In this document: positions 31,691 through 44,051 of the stretch, piece by piece | Layout of the letters: each line of letters starts with the position of its first letter | Numbering within the stretch: the first letter of the stretch is position 1 | Origin: Neostapfia colusana | Taxonomy: Eukaryota > Streptophyta > Magnoliopsida > Poales > Poaceae | Assembly: GCA_030760725.1 (NCBI GenBank) | Contig: JASWHV010000012.1 | Location: 45,787,652 to 45,851,651, forward strand | DNA: 64,000 nucleotides | Reading direction: 5' to 3' | Program-made: the position numbers and the translations under genes | The notes under the pieces: generated by a model | Databases searched by the model: none | What the model saw: only the letters and a program-made list of their open reading frames with translations | Told to the model about the DNA's origin: nothing

Positions 31691-34600
31691 GCAAGTGCCC
31701 CTTGACCATATTGATCCTATGTTTTGGGAAACTATTTTGTTTTGCGAAAAGGTGTGTGTGCTGAGTCAAACATGATGGGAAACCCTTTTTTTGTTAAACC
31801 ACCCTTGTCGCCAGGGAAGTTTATGAGTTGGGTATGACTTTTGCTTTTATGCTTCGCTGAGTCCATGGGATGGGGAAGCTAGATAGATGTGTCTAGCTAA
31901 CTGCACTCGTAATGATAATAAGAAAAATGATGTTGTTAATGAACATGGATCGGAGGGAGATCTAGGCAAGACTGGGTTGTGAATGAGGTAGCATGATATG
32001 GTGGTTTACTTGCCGTAGATCTAAGGACCGGTTCATGCGAGCACATGCCAGGATAACAGTGCCACCACAAGGCCAAGTATGGGTGCAGCTTAGCTGATTA
32101 ATCAGGTAAGTTGCTAGATTGTTATGGACCGTGGAAGGCACGGGGAATGGGAGTCGAGTGAGGACTGCCCTGGGAACTGCATGGCACAAGAGGGGGCCCG
32201 TGGGTAGGAGAATTGGAGATTCTAGCCTGCCGGTGAAACCTTAGTGAGTCCATACATCTAGTAACCCCTTTGTAAAGGCTATTTTGTGATCTCTTTGCCA
32301 TACACCTAGGGTTGTGTACTGGTATAATGGAGGTTCTGCAGTCGCCGACGGGTGACGAAATCACAAACTTGTGGGTAAAGAGGTGCAAACTCTGCAGAGT
32401 CTAAAACTGTCATGATAGCCGAGCTTACGGTCATGAGCGCCTGGCCAACTTCCATGATTAGTTGGATGGTTATTTTGGGATGGTTTTGGTTATGGTTTGA
32501 TTTTGGTTTTATTTTCAGGACTGTTGAGTCCGGGTGATAAGATTGGTTGCATGACTGTTGATCATGGCAACGAGATTGGTCTCGGTGTGAGACGGAATTG
32601 TTTATGAAATGAAATGGTAGCGAATGCGAGATGGTATTCGTGAGATGGTAGCGAATACAAGAAGGTATTCGTGAGCAAGAACAAGGTTGATTAATGTCTG
32701 GTTGGGACATGGAAGGTAATGAACATAATGGAGGTATGATAGGTATTTTAATACATGTTGGGATTACATTCACTTAAAGATAAGTTGCTGTTTTATCGTG
32801 GTTTTCAATAAATAACTTTGCTTTCTGCAATGAGCCTTTTTATACCTACCTTGTTGTGAGCTACATATCATATTTTCTTGCACTTGCTGAGTACATCATT
32901 GTGCTCAAACTTGCATTATTATTTCATCATCAGCAACAGGAGAAGATTACTATGAAGACCAAGTGGAGCATTAGGCGTGTAATCTATTCTCAACCTTGCC
33001 TATGGGAATGAAGTAGAGATGGAGCCGCTGCTATTGCTTAGAATTGCTTCCGCATTAATTAGAAGACTTCCGCTGCTAGAATAAAGACTTCCGCTGTTAG
33101 ATTAAGACTTCCGCTGTGAGCATGAGTCCAAGACTCATGAGACATTGTAATAAACTCTGTTATTCGTGGTCATATATATATTCTGAAATTCAGTTTGTGG
33201 ATGATGTGTATATGTGTGATGAACATCCTGGGCACACATATGCATCAGTTCTCGGTTCCATGGTTTTCCACAGAATTGAGGGCGTCACATCATGTTAACA
33301 GCGGAAGTCTTATTTAAGCAGCGGAAGTCTAAATCTAGCAGCGGACGTCTTCTAACTAGTGATGGAAGCAAACTAAGCAGCAGCAGTGGCTCCATCTCTA
33401 CTCCATCCCCACAGGCAAGGTTGAGGACAGATTACACGCCTAAGGCTCCACTTGTTCTTCATAGTAGTCTTCTCCTGTTGCTGATGATGAAGTAATAATG
33501 CAAGTTTGAGTACAATGATGTACTCAGCAAGTGCGGGAAAATATGATATGTAGCTCACAGCAAGGAAGGTATAAAAAGGCTCATTGCAGAAAGCAAAGTA
33601 ATTTCTCAAAAACCATGATAAAACAGCAACTTAACTTTAAGTGAATGTAATCCCAACATGTATTAAAATACCAATATACATCCATTATGTCTCATCACTT
33701 TCCATATCTCAACCAGACATTAATCAACTTTGCTCATGAATACCATCTCGTATTCACTACCATCTCATGAATACCTTCTCGTATTCGCTACCATCTCACG
33801 AATACCATCTCGTATTCGCTACCATTCAATTCTGTCTCATTCCGAGACCCAATCTCGTTGCCACGACTCAACAGCATGCAACCAATCTTATCACTTGGAC
33901 TCAACAGTCCCAAAAACCAAACCAAAACCATACCATAACCAAAACCATAACCTCCCAATAACCATCCCATCTAATCATGTGAGTTGTCCAAGCGCTCGTG
34001 ACCGTAAGCTCGGCTATCATGATAGTTTTAAGACTCTGTAGAGTTTGTACCACTTTACCCACAAGTTTGTGATTTCGTCACTCATCGGCGACTGTAGAAC
34101 CTCCATTATACCAGTACACAACCATCGGTGTATGGTCAAGAGATCACAAAATAGCCTTTACAAAGGGGTTACTAGATGTATGGACTCACTAAGGTTTCAC
34201 CGGCAGGCTAGAATCTCCAATTCTCCCACCCACGGGCCCCCTCTTGTGCCATGCAGTTCCCAGGGCAGTCTTCACTCGACTCCCATTTCCCGTGCCTTCC
34301 ACGGTCCATAACAATCTAGTAACTTACCTAATTACTCAGCTAAGCCGCACCCATACTTGGCCTTGTCGTGGCACTGTTATCCTGGCATGGCTGGCATGAA
34401 CCGGTCCTTAGATCTACGACAAGTAAACCACCATCTCATTCTACCTCATTCACAAACCCAGGCTTGCCTAGATCTCCCTCTGATCCATGTTCATACAACA
34501 TCAAGTTCTTATTATCATTACGAGTGCAGTTAGCTAGACACATCTATCTCACTTCCCAAAATCCCGTGGACCCAGCGAAGCAAAAAGTAAAAACCATACC

Positions 34601-34755
34601 CGACTCATAAACTTCCCTGGTGACAAGGGTGGTTTGACAAAACTAGTAAACTCCTATAAAAGGGTTTCCCATCATGTTGGACTCAGCACACACACCTTTT
34701 CGCAAACAAAACAGTTTTCCAAAACATAGGATCAATATGGTCAAGGGGCACATGC

Positions 34756-34839
34756 CTTGTTCTTGCGGTTCCGGTTGCTCTTGGATCTCGAAACCTTGTT
34801 GTTGCAGCTCGTCGTAGACAGCTCCCTGAGCTTGTCCTT
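34756..34839 (-). other. Micro-exon-like segment, element D 3' LTR
   Basis: 84 nt with TAG before it and GCATGT after it in the sense direction. The frame EGQAQGAVYDELQQ is open throughout. Confidence 0.48.
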
Positions 34840-35564
34840 CTATACGCGATCACGCACATACAAGATTCACAACAATCAATATCATGCACAAACTCTAATG
34901 AATATGCGATGATGCGTATGCATGTTAATTCCTATGATGCAGTTTTTATTAGATCAGTTTGTACGTGTTCTAGCATGGATTGCATGGGTTTTTTTACGAT
35001 GAACAGAGGTGTTCGGATCAAATGTGGACGTGGCAATGATCTTGACTTTAGGTCAAACCGATCAACACGTGATGTGTCCATGAAAAAGCTTCTGTTCGAA
35101 AGGAATCGAAGAACAGATGCAAAGAAAAATGCGATGATGCTGTAAGGTGGTATTGGAGACCTACCTCACGTTCTTCTTGGTCTCGGGTTCCTTCTTCTAG
35201 CAAGACAGATCGTCGGGGCTCCCTTCCGGCGATCTCCGGTGATCTCTGGCAACTGAACTCTGGCGAAGGGTTTACTCGGCGAGCTGGGGCTATGGCTCTA
35301 AGTTGTCGGCTCAGGAGGTGGAAAAGAAGCTCGAGGTTGCGGCCAAAGGTTTTCGGTTCTATTTATAACCGTGAAGAGAAAAGTTCTAATCTGATTGGAC
35401 TTCGAATAAGAGTCCTATTCAAATTGTTTTTGAATCTTAACAACTTATCTTAAACTGATTTGGTGCGGAAACATTGTGGAATTCGTGTCGGTTTCCTCTC
35501 GTACCGGTATTCCCGTGCGTGCAGAAGCAAAACTGCTTCAAATCTCGTCACTTCCGCGGTGATG

Positions 35565-36065
35565 AGCTCCGGAAGCTCCACGTGTCCTGCAGGAACCTGG
35601 GCTCCCCTTTCCGCAGAGGCGAGCTCCGGTTGTGCCGCGTATCAGGCGGGTGAGACCTCCCTCTTACTCAGAGGTGAGCTCCGCGTGCGCCACGTGTCTG
35701 GTGAGTCGGGACCTCCCCTCTCAACAGAGGCGAGCTCTGCGAACGCCACGTGTTAGTTCCGGACCTCCCCCCCTCTTCGGAGGCGGCTCCGGGTGTGCCA
35801 TGTGTCCTAACAGCACCAGACCTCCTTTCTCCTCAGAGACGAGCTCCGAGGTTGACACGTGTCCATCAGCGTCGGACCTCCCGGAAATGAGCTCCGGAGG
35901 TGACACGTGTCCGGTAGTGTCAGACCTCCCGGAGGTGAGCTCCGGAGGTGACACGTGTCCAATAGGACCGGACCTCTCGGAGGTGAGCTCCGAGAGCGAC
36001 ACGTGTCTAGCGGGGCCGGACCTCTCGGAGGTGAGCTCCGAACGCGCCACGTGTCCAGCGGGCTG
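35565..36065 (-). promoter_or_regulatory. G-box/ABRE array, element D 3' LTR U3
   Basis: About ten units with GACACGTGTC or CCACGTGTC, each paired with a GGAGGTGAGCTCCGG half (plus-strand view). Spacing is about 45-60 bp. A long open frame across the array (35632-36225) is only translated repeat. Confidence 0.8.
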
Positions 36066-36209
36066 CGGTATTGTCTTCGGCGCTCTCTGTGAACTGGATT
36101 TGGCTCTTTTTGGCTATCTTTTGATTCTTTCTCTGTTTCAACCTATTTTAAGAATGTTTTTCTACATGAAACATGAATACATGCAGAACCTGAAAATTTG
36201 GGTGTCACA

Positions 36210-36226
36210 AATCTACCCCCCTTAAA
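36210..36226 (-). other. Element D polypurine tract
   Basis: TTTAAGGGGGGTAGATT in the sense direction, directly before the 3' LTR. Confidence 0.88.
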
Positions 36227-37789
36227 TTGAATCTCGCCCTCGAGATTCGCTAGTGGAGAATAGATGAGGAAATTCTGCTTCTTGGGTTGTTGGCTGGGCT
36301 GACTCAAACTCGATATGAGTTCCGTGCTCATTTGTCAACTGCACGCTCCTTTCGGCACATTGGATTACTCCGTTGTGCTTACTTAGCCAATCCACTCCGA
36401 GTATTATGTCAGGCCCTTGGGAATCCAAGACAATGAGGTTAGCAAGGAAGTCTACCCCCCCTTAAATTAAGGTTTACTTTCGGACATACTATATTAGTCT
36501 TAATCTCTCCACCGGGAGAATTAACCAACATAGTATATTTCAAGTGTGTTATGGGTAGATTATGCTTGGCAACATACTTAGATGATATGAAGGAATGTGA
36601 TTCTCTAGAATCAAATAGAATGGTGGCTGGGTTGGAGTTGGCAAGGAACATACCAATTACGGCGTCTTTAGCCTGTTGCGCTTCCTCAGCAGAAACATGG
36701 TTCACGTTGCCGCGAACATAGTTCTGCTGTCCACGGTTTCCTTGCTGTCCAGGACCTCTCCGCGGGCACTGGCTCACAAAGTGTCCCGTCTCCCCGCATG
36801 CAAAGCATGCCCCGTTGCCCACGGCAGCAGGTACGTAGGGGCGGGGGTTTTGAGCAGGAGCACCCACGTTAGGATGGGGCGCAGGCGGCAAAGGCACACG
36901 AGGTGCTTGTGCAACGGGTCGTTGCTGTGGTGGCTGATTAGGGCGGTATGCAGGAGCGGTCGATCCATACTGCGGTGTAGCTGGGGGCATGTACCGAGGG
37001 CTCTCCCTTGTGGCTGGTATGGCATCTTCCTCTTGCCCTCTCGCTCGATCTCTCGGATCTTGCTTTCAACCACGATAGCCTTGTCAACCAACTTCTGGAA
37101 GCTCGCGTAGTCATTGTTGAGGAGCTGAACCTGGATCTCATTGTTCAACCCTCTCATGAACAGGTACTGCTTCCTCTGGTCCGAGTTGACATCTTCGGGG
37201 GCATACCCGGACAGTTGTGTGAACTTGTTAAGGTACTCATTCACACTTTTCTGTCCTTGACGAAGACCTTCGAACTCCTGTCTCTTGAGCATCATTACAC
37301 CAGCAGGGATGTAATGAGATCGGAACTCTCCTTGAACTCAGTACAAGTGATCGTCTCCGGGTCAACGTGAGCATTATAAAGGGCATCCCACCAGTCGGCG
37401 GTAGCTCCCATGAGTTGGTGCGACGCAAAGAGAACCTTCTCTCTGTCATTGCACTGAACTATGTCAAGCTTCTTCTCCATGGACTTCAACCTATCGTCGG
37501 CCTCCATGGGGTCATTAGCTTGAGCAAAGGTAGGTGGTCGAGTCCTCATGAACTCTCCCAGTCGGTTGTGAGCCGGCGGTGGTGGCGGTGGTGCCGGAAC
37601 GGGGTTGTTGTTGTTGGCCTGCAGCTGACCCAAAGTTTGGATCATGGTCTGCATAAGCTGATTTTGCATGGCCATCAACCTTTCCAGGTTGTTCTCACCA
37701 GCTCCGGGGTTAACAGGAACTTCATCGTGGCCCTCCTCTTGGTTGCCACGGACGTTCCTCCCTTGACGACCGACGCTTCCTTTCACCAT
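36222..37789 (-). pseudogene. gag: Gag-protease remnant of element D with large deletion
   Basis: Gag starts at 37789 (MVKGSVGRQGRNVRGNQEEG). Frameshifts occur near 37320 and 36985. The CCHC knuckle CFACGETGHFVSQC is intact. The protease active site reads DSRE instead of DSGA, so the enzyme would be dead. A seven-base G run at 36455-36461 (sense) has one base more than in C and E and shifts the frame. After protease the frame IEFESAQPTTQEAEFPHLFS jumps directly to the extreme C-terminus of Pol. About 3 kb encoding reverse transcriptase, RNase H, integrase and chromodomain is therefore missing. Confidence 0.92.
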
Positions 37790-38569
37790 CTTGAGTGCGA
37801 ATGGAATAGAATAGAGGTTAGAAGGTTAGATGGATCCCTCCCAACTATATGCATCAAGGTGGATGGACTGTATATATTAGCCCACATGAGGATGTGAACA
37901 AGTGCCGAGGCATCTCACACCTCTTTCTACTTATGTGTGGATATGGACAACGCTGAAACGTCCTACAACTCACACTAAGCACACAAGCACAAACAATCAT
38001 CACAAAGGCTCACACAACTCCTATTCAAGGCTTTTTCAATTGGGGTCCTATAGGGTTTTAGGGTGATATCAATCTGTGACTTCACCCAATGTCAAGGTGG
38101 TTTGGGTGATACCAATCTGTGATCCAACTATGGCTTCTCCTAGGCTTGCATCCTATGTCAAGGTGGTTCCAATACCAATCTATGCATCCTAGGCTTGCAT
38201 CCTATGGTCAGCGTGGCTTCTAATACCAATCTGTTACTAGGGGTTGCATCCTACGGTCAACGTGGTTCAGCTACAAATCTGTGATCATTCTAAGTTTGTA
38301 TCCTACAGTCCATCCATGGTAACTTGGTACCAATCTGTGGATTGTACCAATCTGTGACTAGGCATGGAAGCTCTAATATCAATCCGTGACCTATCTAGGT
38401 GTGTGATCTACGATCAACCCATGGTAGGTTGATACCAATTTCTGTCTGATACCAATCTGTGTTTTCTATCTAAGCGTGTAATCTACCGTCAACCCGTGGC
38501 AGGTTGACACCAATCTGTGGTTGTATCTAGGTGTGTAATCTACCCTCAACCGTGGCTCTGATACCAATC
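37790..38569 (-). other. Element D leader: primer site and long PBS-like array
   Basis: The true primer site TGGTATCAGAGCCACGG is at 38550-38566 (sense). Between about 38045 and 38569 an ACAGATTGGTATCA-like core recurs roughly a dozen times, usually with a CCACG-TTGAC tail and a GTAGATTACAC or TAGGATGCAAG spacer. The part from 37790 to about 38040 has no ORF or clear repeat. Confidence 0.85.
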
Positions 38570-39411
38570 TGTGACGCCCTCAATTCTGTGGAAAAACCAC
38601 TGAACCGAGAACTGATGCGTATGTGTGCCCAGGATGTTCATCACACATACACATATCATCCACAAACTGAATTCAGAATATATATTACCACGAATAACAG
38701 AGTTTATGTCACATGAGTCTCGGACTCATGCTAACAGCGGAAGTCTTATTTAAGCAGCGGAAGTCTAAATCTAGCAGCAAAAGTCTTCTAACTAGTGCGG
38801 AAGCAAACTAAGCAGCAGCAGTAGCTCCATCTCTACTCCATCCCCACAGGCAAGGTTGAGGACAGATTACACGCCTAAGGCTCCACTTGGTCTTTATAGT
38901 AATCTTCTCCTATTGCTGATGATGAAGTAATAATGCAAATTTGAGTACAATGATGTACTCAGCAAGTGCGGGAAAATATGATATGTAGCTCACAGCAAGG
39001 AAGATATAAAAAGGCTCATTGCAGAAAGCAAAGTTATTTCTCAAAAACCACGATAAAACAACAACTTAACTTTAAGTGAATGTAATACTAACATGTATTA
39101 AAATACCAACATACCTCCATTATGTCTCATCACTTTCCATATATCAACCAGATATTAATCAACTATGCTCATGAATACCATCTCGTATTCACTACCATCT
39201 CACGAATACCTTCTTGTATTCGCTACCATCTCACGAATACTATCTCGTATTCGCTACCATTCAATTCTGTCTCATTCCGAGACCCAATCTCGTTGCCACG
39301 ACTCAACAGTCATGCAACCAATCTTATCACCCGAACTCAACAGTCCTAAAAACCAAACCAAAACCATACCATAACAAAAACCATAACCTCCCAATAACCA
39401 TCCCATCTAAT
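38570..39411 (-). repeat. Element D 5' LTR, segment 1
   Basis: 842 bp from TGTGACGCC, interrupted after CTAAT (39407-39411) by solo LTR F. The polyadenylation signal seen in the other LTR is mutated here (TTTATGTCA). Confidence 0.93.
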
Positions 39412-39514
39412 TGACACGACCCCAATGCTCCTGTCGAGCCAGGATCACGCTGAGGGGTGCTGCGTTGCACAGCACCGGATAACACACGTCAAAGGTACAA
39501 AGCGGAAGCGAAAT

Positions 39515-39523
39515 TTTATTACA
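39515..39523 (-). terminator. Polyadenylation signal TGTAATAAA, solo LTR F
   Basis: TGTAATAAA followed on the sense strand by A/T-rich sequence, beside a TTCCGCT motif. About 100 bp from the sense 3' end. Confidence 0.65.
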
Positions 39524-40823
39524 TAAACAAGTCTATGAACATGTTTACATCAAAATAAGTTCAGTCTACACTCACGGGCGTAGACTAAGCTTCAAGTGCA
39601 CGTTCAGCCCTCGAACGTGTCCTTGCCAGCACACACGCACACTAACTCTGCGGCGTGCACGACTCCCACTCGACGGGGTTCCCCTCCTGGGTTCCGTCTC
39701 CTCTTCGGGAGTCCCTTCCTCATAGAACCCTGCAAAAGCTTCAAACACAAGCTGTGAGCACGAAGGCTCAGCAAGTCTGACCCGTCTCACCTAAACATGG
39801 AACTTCTACAGGAGGGGTAATGGGTTACATGAGGTAAAAATCATTTGCAAGGACTCGCCTAATTAGTAGAACCTTACTTTCAAGTTTTAGCAGCAGGTTG
39901 TGGAGAACCTTACGCTAAGGCACATGAGAGGGCCGCAATCAAACAAGAAACGCATTTCTCTCATGTACTTTGCGCAAAGTTGAAAAGAACTCTTAGTTAG
40001 CTCTAAGCTACAGCATATCATTAACAATCAATGTCCATCTTTCAATCAGCAACATTTTAACATGTGACTAGCCTGTTCTTTCTACGTCACGGTACAGTGA
40101 ACAAGTGGTACTCACTGACCGTGAGGGACGGCGATTATAATTGATTTACACCTGCAGGGTTACCCGAATAACCCGTCACGTACGCCCGTACTCGATGTTG
40201 CCTACAATAACCATCACGGACGCCGTACGCAACCACCTTTCGCCCGTCAGCGAAATATTGAACCGGTCCCATCGTCCCGAGAAAGAGGTCTCTGCACGCG
40301 CATCTCCGTGCCGCCAGCCGATTTACACCTCAAGCTCTCAAACTACCCTCTGAACGACGGGCAATGCCTCAATACCCAGCTACCCGAGTTACATCAGTTT
40401 CCCGGTTCGCATATAGCCGGTAGGTCTTCGGTACTGTTCTAGCTTGTTCAACAGTCCCGCACACGGCTCGGTCCTCAATTGACACAAGCGGAGCTACAGC
40501 ACACAGGCCCCAAAGTCCTGCTGCCCTTACTCTCCGCTTGGTCTCATTTTCCTGCCATGTGTTTCATGTGCTATCACTACCCGAGTCGAGTGCCTCTAGC
40601 CTATGCTCGCGAGTAGTTCCAACTACTCGACTTGTACCGAATCCTACTCTATCATAGCAATGCAGTAGCTAACGGGGTTTGCAATCCTAAACCCAACCCA
40701 TGGTTTTCTTGGCTATGCAGTTGGGTTTCCACACAAGACTCTAATGCAAGGAATATTAATACTCAAGTAAGTGCTCAAAACAATAAAAATTTGTAAAAAT
40801 GGTTAATGCAAACCGGGGCTTGC

Positions 40824-40904
40824 CTTGCTGCTCTTGGTCGTAGGCTAGCTGCTCCTCCGGAGTTACGAAGTCTAGGACTTCGGGTTCCTCCTCGACCTTA
40901 GCGA
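40824..40904 (-). other. Micro-exon-like segment, solo LTR F
   Basis: 81 nt between CATGTAG and GCAAGC. In the conserved frame it reads VAKVEEEPEVLDFVTPEEQL then AYDQEQQGK. Clearly related to the segment in G and less closely to that of C. Confidence 0.5.
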
Positions 40905-42247
40905 CTACATGATAAGAGAGGTACATGTATTAATATGAATGCATTTGTATTAAGTTTGAACTTGTGAAGCTTATAAGTCCCACTAGACAGACTCAATGAC
41001 TGTGAAACTTTTACTGTGGCTTGGTTACAACCTAAATAGAGACTTGGTCAAGTTTTAGTTGCAGCAAAGCTCATTTGAGCCCTCCACAATTAATTATGTC
41101 CTTGATCTTAATTGGAACTCTTAGGGTGCTCTAAGGATTTTCATGAAACAAACTATGACTTTCTGAAAACTAGATTTTCAGAGGGTTCTAATGGAGTTGG
41201 TCTCACTTAATTTGGAAGTTCCTAACTAAAGATATGAGCTAAACAATTTCAGAGAAAATTCTGAAAATGTTTCTGAACATTTTCTATTTTCTCTGGAACA
41301 GTTTCACTAATCACACCATTAGGTGGATTAAATAAGCTCCAATGGGTCTGAAATGTTTATGGTAGTTCAGGGATATTTTGGTGAACATCCCAGCAAAATT
41401 TCAGGATTTTCCTCCAAAGGATTTTCCAGTTAAAATTCCAAACATTTTAAATTTGAGGAATTAATTCTGAAGAATTAAGGATTTTCATGAAGTGAAACTT
41501 GATTTGCTGGAAAGTGCTCAGAAAGCTGAATCCAGCAAAATTTGGTTCACTCGATTTGGAGCTTTCTAGCCAAAGTTATGAGGATTTGAAGTTTGGAAGA
41601 ATTCTGAAAATCGGGGAAAAAGTTTAAACTCCCGCGTGGGCCCAGGGGACACGCGTCGCACGCCGAGGCGACAGCACACCGCGGCCCACAAGGATTTTGC
41701 GCGCCAGCACAACCGATCCCGGCCGCAGATGGATCCTGATTCAAAATATCTCCCGCTGACAGCCGGGGTCCACCCCCTTCTTCAACCTCGCGACGGCCGC
41801 GCTCCGCCGCCGAGGGACCTCGCCGGAGAGCTCGCCGCCGGCTTCTGTACAGCTCCAAACTTCTCGATTCTGGCCGCCCCTGCCTACTTTTACTCGGGGA
41901 ACAGGATTCTAGGGTCAGCTGCTCATGACAATGGCCGGAGCATGGTCGGCGACGAGCCGCCACCTCGGAACGACTTCGGCCATGTCGGCCGACTACCCTA
42001 GCACCTCAACTACTCGAGGAATCGGTCGGGAAGCATCAGTGGACCTCAGAGAAGGTCGACATGAGCTCGAGACAGCTCGGGGAAGGCCCGAAGTAGGTCC
42101 TCACCGTGCACCCGATGCCGCCCGTTCATTCCGCCATTGGTAGACCTCGAATTACGCCGGTACAGAGGTTCTCCGGCCAAGAGTTGTGAAGTCAACTTGT
42201 GCGTTACCGTGTCTAGCTTGTGTGAGAGCGGATTGAGGCCCTCTAAT

Positions 42248-42256
42248 CCTTTATAG
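42248..42256 (-). promoter_or_regulatory. TATA box, solo LTR F
   Basis: CTATAAAGG in the sense direction, followed downstream by GC-rich transcribed sequence, as in G. Confidence 0.55.
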
Positions 42257-43459
42257 AGCACGAATTTAACAGAATCGCACCCGAAGGTTGTTCTGCACAC
42301 AGAAAGGGGAAAAATGGAAATTCGCCGCCGGTGAGCAACCACTCGAGCTGTGGCTCGGGGGTGAGCAGCACCGGTTGTCAGCGCGTCCAAGGGTGCCTTG
42401 GCTCGGGCGTGACAATGCCCTGGTTGGGCTGTCCACGGGAGCCCGAGGTGTGGCGGTTCCAAGTCCCGAATTTGATCTTTCGGCACAGCCGATATCAATC
42501 GGTTTCTACTGAATTCTAGCAGCGGGGAAGACGGAGGAGGTCTCTAGTACCTTGCTGGGGCTTTGGAGTGGACGGAGGGAGCTGTGATCGGCGTTCTCCG
42601 ATCGATTCCGAGCTGCGGAAAACTTCGGCCGGCGCTGAGTTCTTGCGGGGAAGAACGGCGATGCCTCGGCCGAGGAGGGGGGCAGACGCCTTAAGAAGGC
42701 TCTGCACCGCCTCACGCCCGCGCGTGGGCAAGCAGCTGCTGGCGCGGCGGCTGCCCTCGGTGGCGATCGCAGCGGCGGCTCGGCGACCCGAGTGAGAAAA
42801 GTCTCAGTCGGTTTGATCTGAGCAGTGGCTGACATGTGGGACCCACTTCCAGTTTTAACCTCTGAAATTTACTCCTAATCACTGTTGTAAACAGTGAACC
42901 CCATAGTACCCCTGGTAATTCAAATTATTCACCCATGAACCATTTGAATTGATCAAAGTTCAAATTGGGTTTGGTTTGAGTGAATTTCAGCACATGTGTA
43001 GTTTTGAATTCAAATGAAGTTTGAATTTGTCCCACTTAGCTCATGTCAAGATCAACTCCAAATGGAGTGAAAATTGGTGTGTGGGTTCAAAAAAATGTGC
43101 TGAGTAAGAATATGCCTCCCACTTTTAAATTCATGGGATAAAAACAGTTTGAATTTGAATATGGTTTCAAACTGCCCTCTTCCTAACTATACCCCAAAAT
43201 GACCTCAAAAAGGTTTTGAATTTGGGTGAAACTTGGCATGGACATCCTTAGCAATGTATAGGAGTTTTCATATATCCAGCCCCCTTATATCACATGTGTG
43301 AAATACCACTTTGGCAATGTGTGAGTTTGTTCTCTAATGAGCATGTTGATAATTGTTACTTGCTCTTCATTTGTGTTCATCATCCTTCCTCAAATGAGGT
43401 GTATGGTGTGGTGATGAACACTGCAAATGTGTGTCAAAAACTGAGGCCCTTACACTAAT

Positions 43460-43910
43460 CATGTGAGTTGTCCAGGCGCTCGTGACCGTAAGCTCAGCTA
43501 TCATGATAGTTTTAAGACTCTGTAGAGTTTGTACCACTTTACCCACAAGTTTGTGATTTCGTCACCCGTCGGCGATTGCAGAACCTCCATTGTACCAGTA
43601 CACAACCGTTGGTGTATGGTCAAGAGATCACAAAATAGCCTTTAGAAAGGGGTTACTAGATGTATGGACTCACTAAGGTTTCACCGGCAGGCTAGAATCT
43701 CCAATTCTCCCACCAACCGGCCCCCTCTTGTGCCATGCAGTTCCCAGGGCAGTCCTCACTCGACTCCCATTCCCCGCGCCTTCCACGGTCCATAACAATC
43801 TAGTAACTTACCTAATTACTCAGCTAATCCGCACCCATACTTGGCCTTGTGGTGGCACTGTCATCCTGGCATGGCTGGCATGAACCGGTCCTTAGATCTA
43901 CGACAAGTAA
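43460..43910 (-). repeat. Element D 5' LTR, segment 2
   Basis: Continues the D LTR between solo LTR F and element E. It matches 33970-34425 of the other D LTR. It ends in AGTAA, the target of E. Confidence 0.93.
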
Positions 43911-44042
43911 TGTGACGCCCTCAATTCTGTAGAAATCCACGGAACCGAGAACTAATGCATATGTGTGCCCAGGATGTTCATCACACATACACATATGTTC
44001 CACAAACTGAATTCAGATTATATATTACCACGAATGACAGAG

Positions 44043-44051
44043 TTTATTACA
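44043..44051 (-). terminator. Polyadenylation signal TGTAATAAA, element E 3' LTR
   Basis: TTTATTACA on the plus strand, about 130 bp from the sense 3' end of the LTR; the 5' LTR copy is at 52158-52166. Confidence 0.65.

Larger units (their letters stand above)
22125..33289 (+). mobile_element. Element C: chromovirus with decayed gag-pol
   Basis: An 11.17 kb element with TCATG target duplication (22120-22124 and 33290-33294). Order: 5' LTR 22125-25243, primer site 25247-25263, leader to 25665, gag-pol pseudogene 25666-30175, polypurine tract 30171-30186, 3' LTR 30187-33289. The LTRs differ by many substitutions and several indels: an 18-bp block near 30430 is absent from the 5' copy, and about 20 bp near 23705 is lost from the 3' copy. 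C is clearly older than B. It inserted into the D LTR. Confidence 0.96.
30187..33289 (+). repeat. Element C 3' LTR
   Basis: 3103 bp. It has the G-box array at 30341-30905, the TATA box at 31103-31112, the micro-exon-like segment at 31607-31690 and TGTAATAAA at 33146-33154. About 20 bp around 31788, including the TATAGGAGTTTACTAG stretch, is missing compared with the 5' LTR. Confidence 0.95.
33295..36209 (-). repeat. Element D 3' LTR, segment 2
   Basis: Continues 21958-22124 after element C. It contains TTCCGCT repeats (33300-33350), the micro-exon-like segment (34756-34839), the TATA box (35360-35369) and the G-box array (35565-36065). It ends TGTCACA next to the polypurine tract. Confidence 0.93.
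39412..43454 (-). mobile_element. Solo LTR F, 4.04 kb, family related to remnant G
   Basis: An LTR-only insertion with TG...CA ends (TGACACGACC to CCCTTACA) and a perfect CTAAT duplication (39407-39411 and 43455-43459). The flanks rejoin to the sequence found uninterrupted at 33965-33990. It contains no gag or pol. In the sense direction (minus) it has an AT-rich U3, a TATA box at 42248-42256, the micro-exon-like segment at 40824-40904 and TGTAATAAA at 39515-39523. LTR-LTR recombination is the likely origin. Confidence 0.93.

Noticed and set aside
35632..36225. 197-residue open frame on the plus strand
   Set aside because: It is translation of the G-box repeat array, antisense to element D; the periodicity is that of the DNA repeat.
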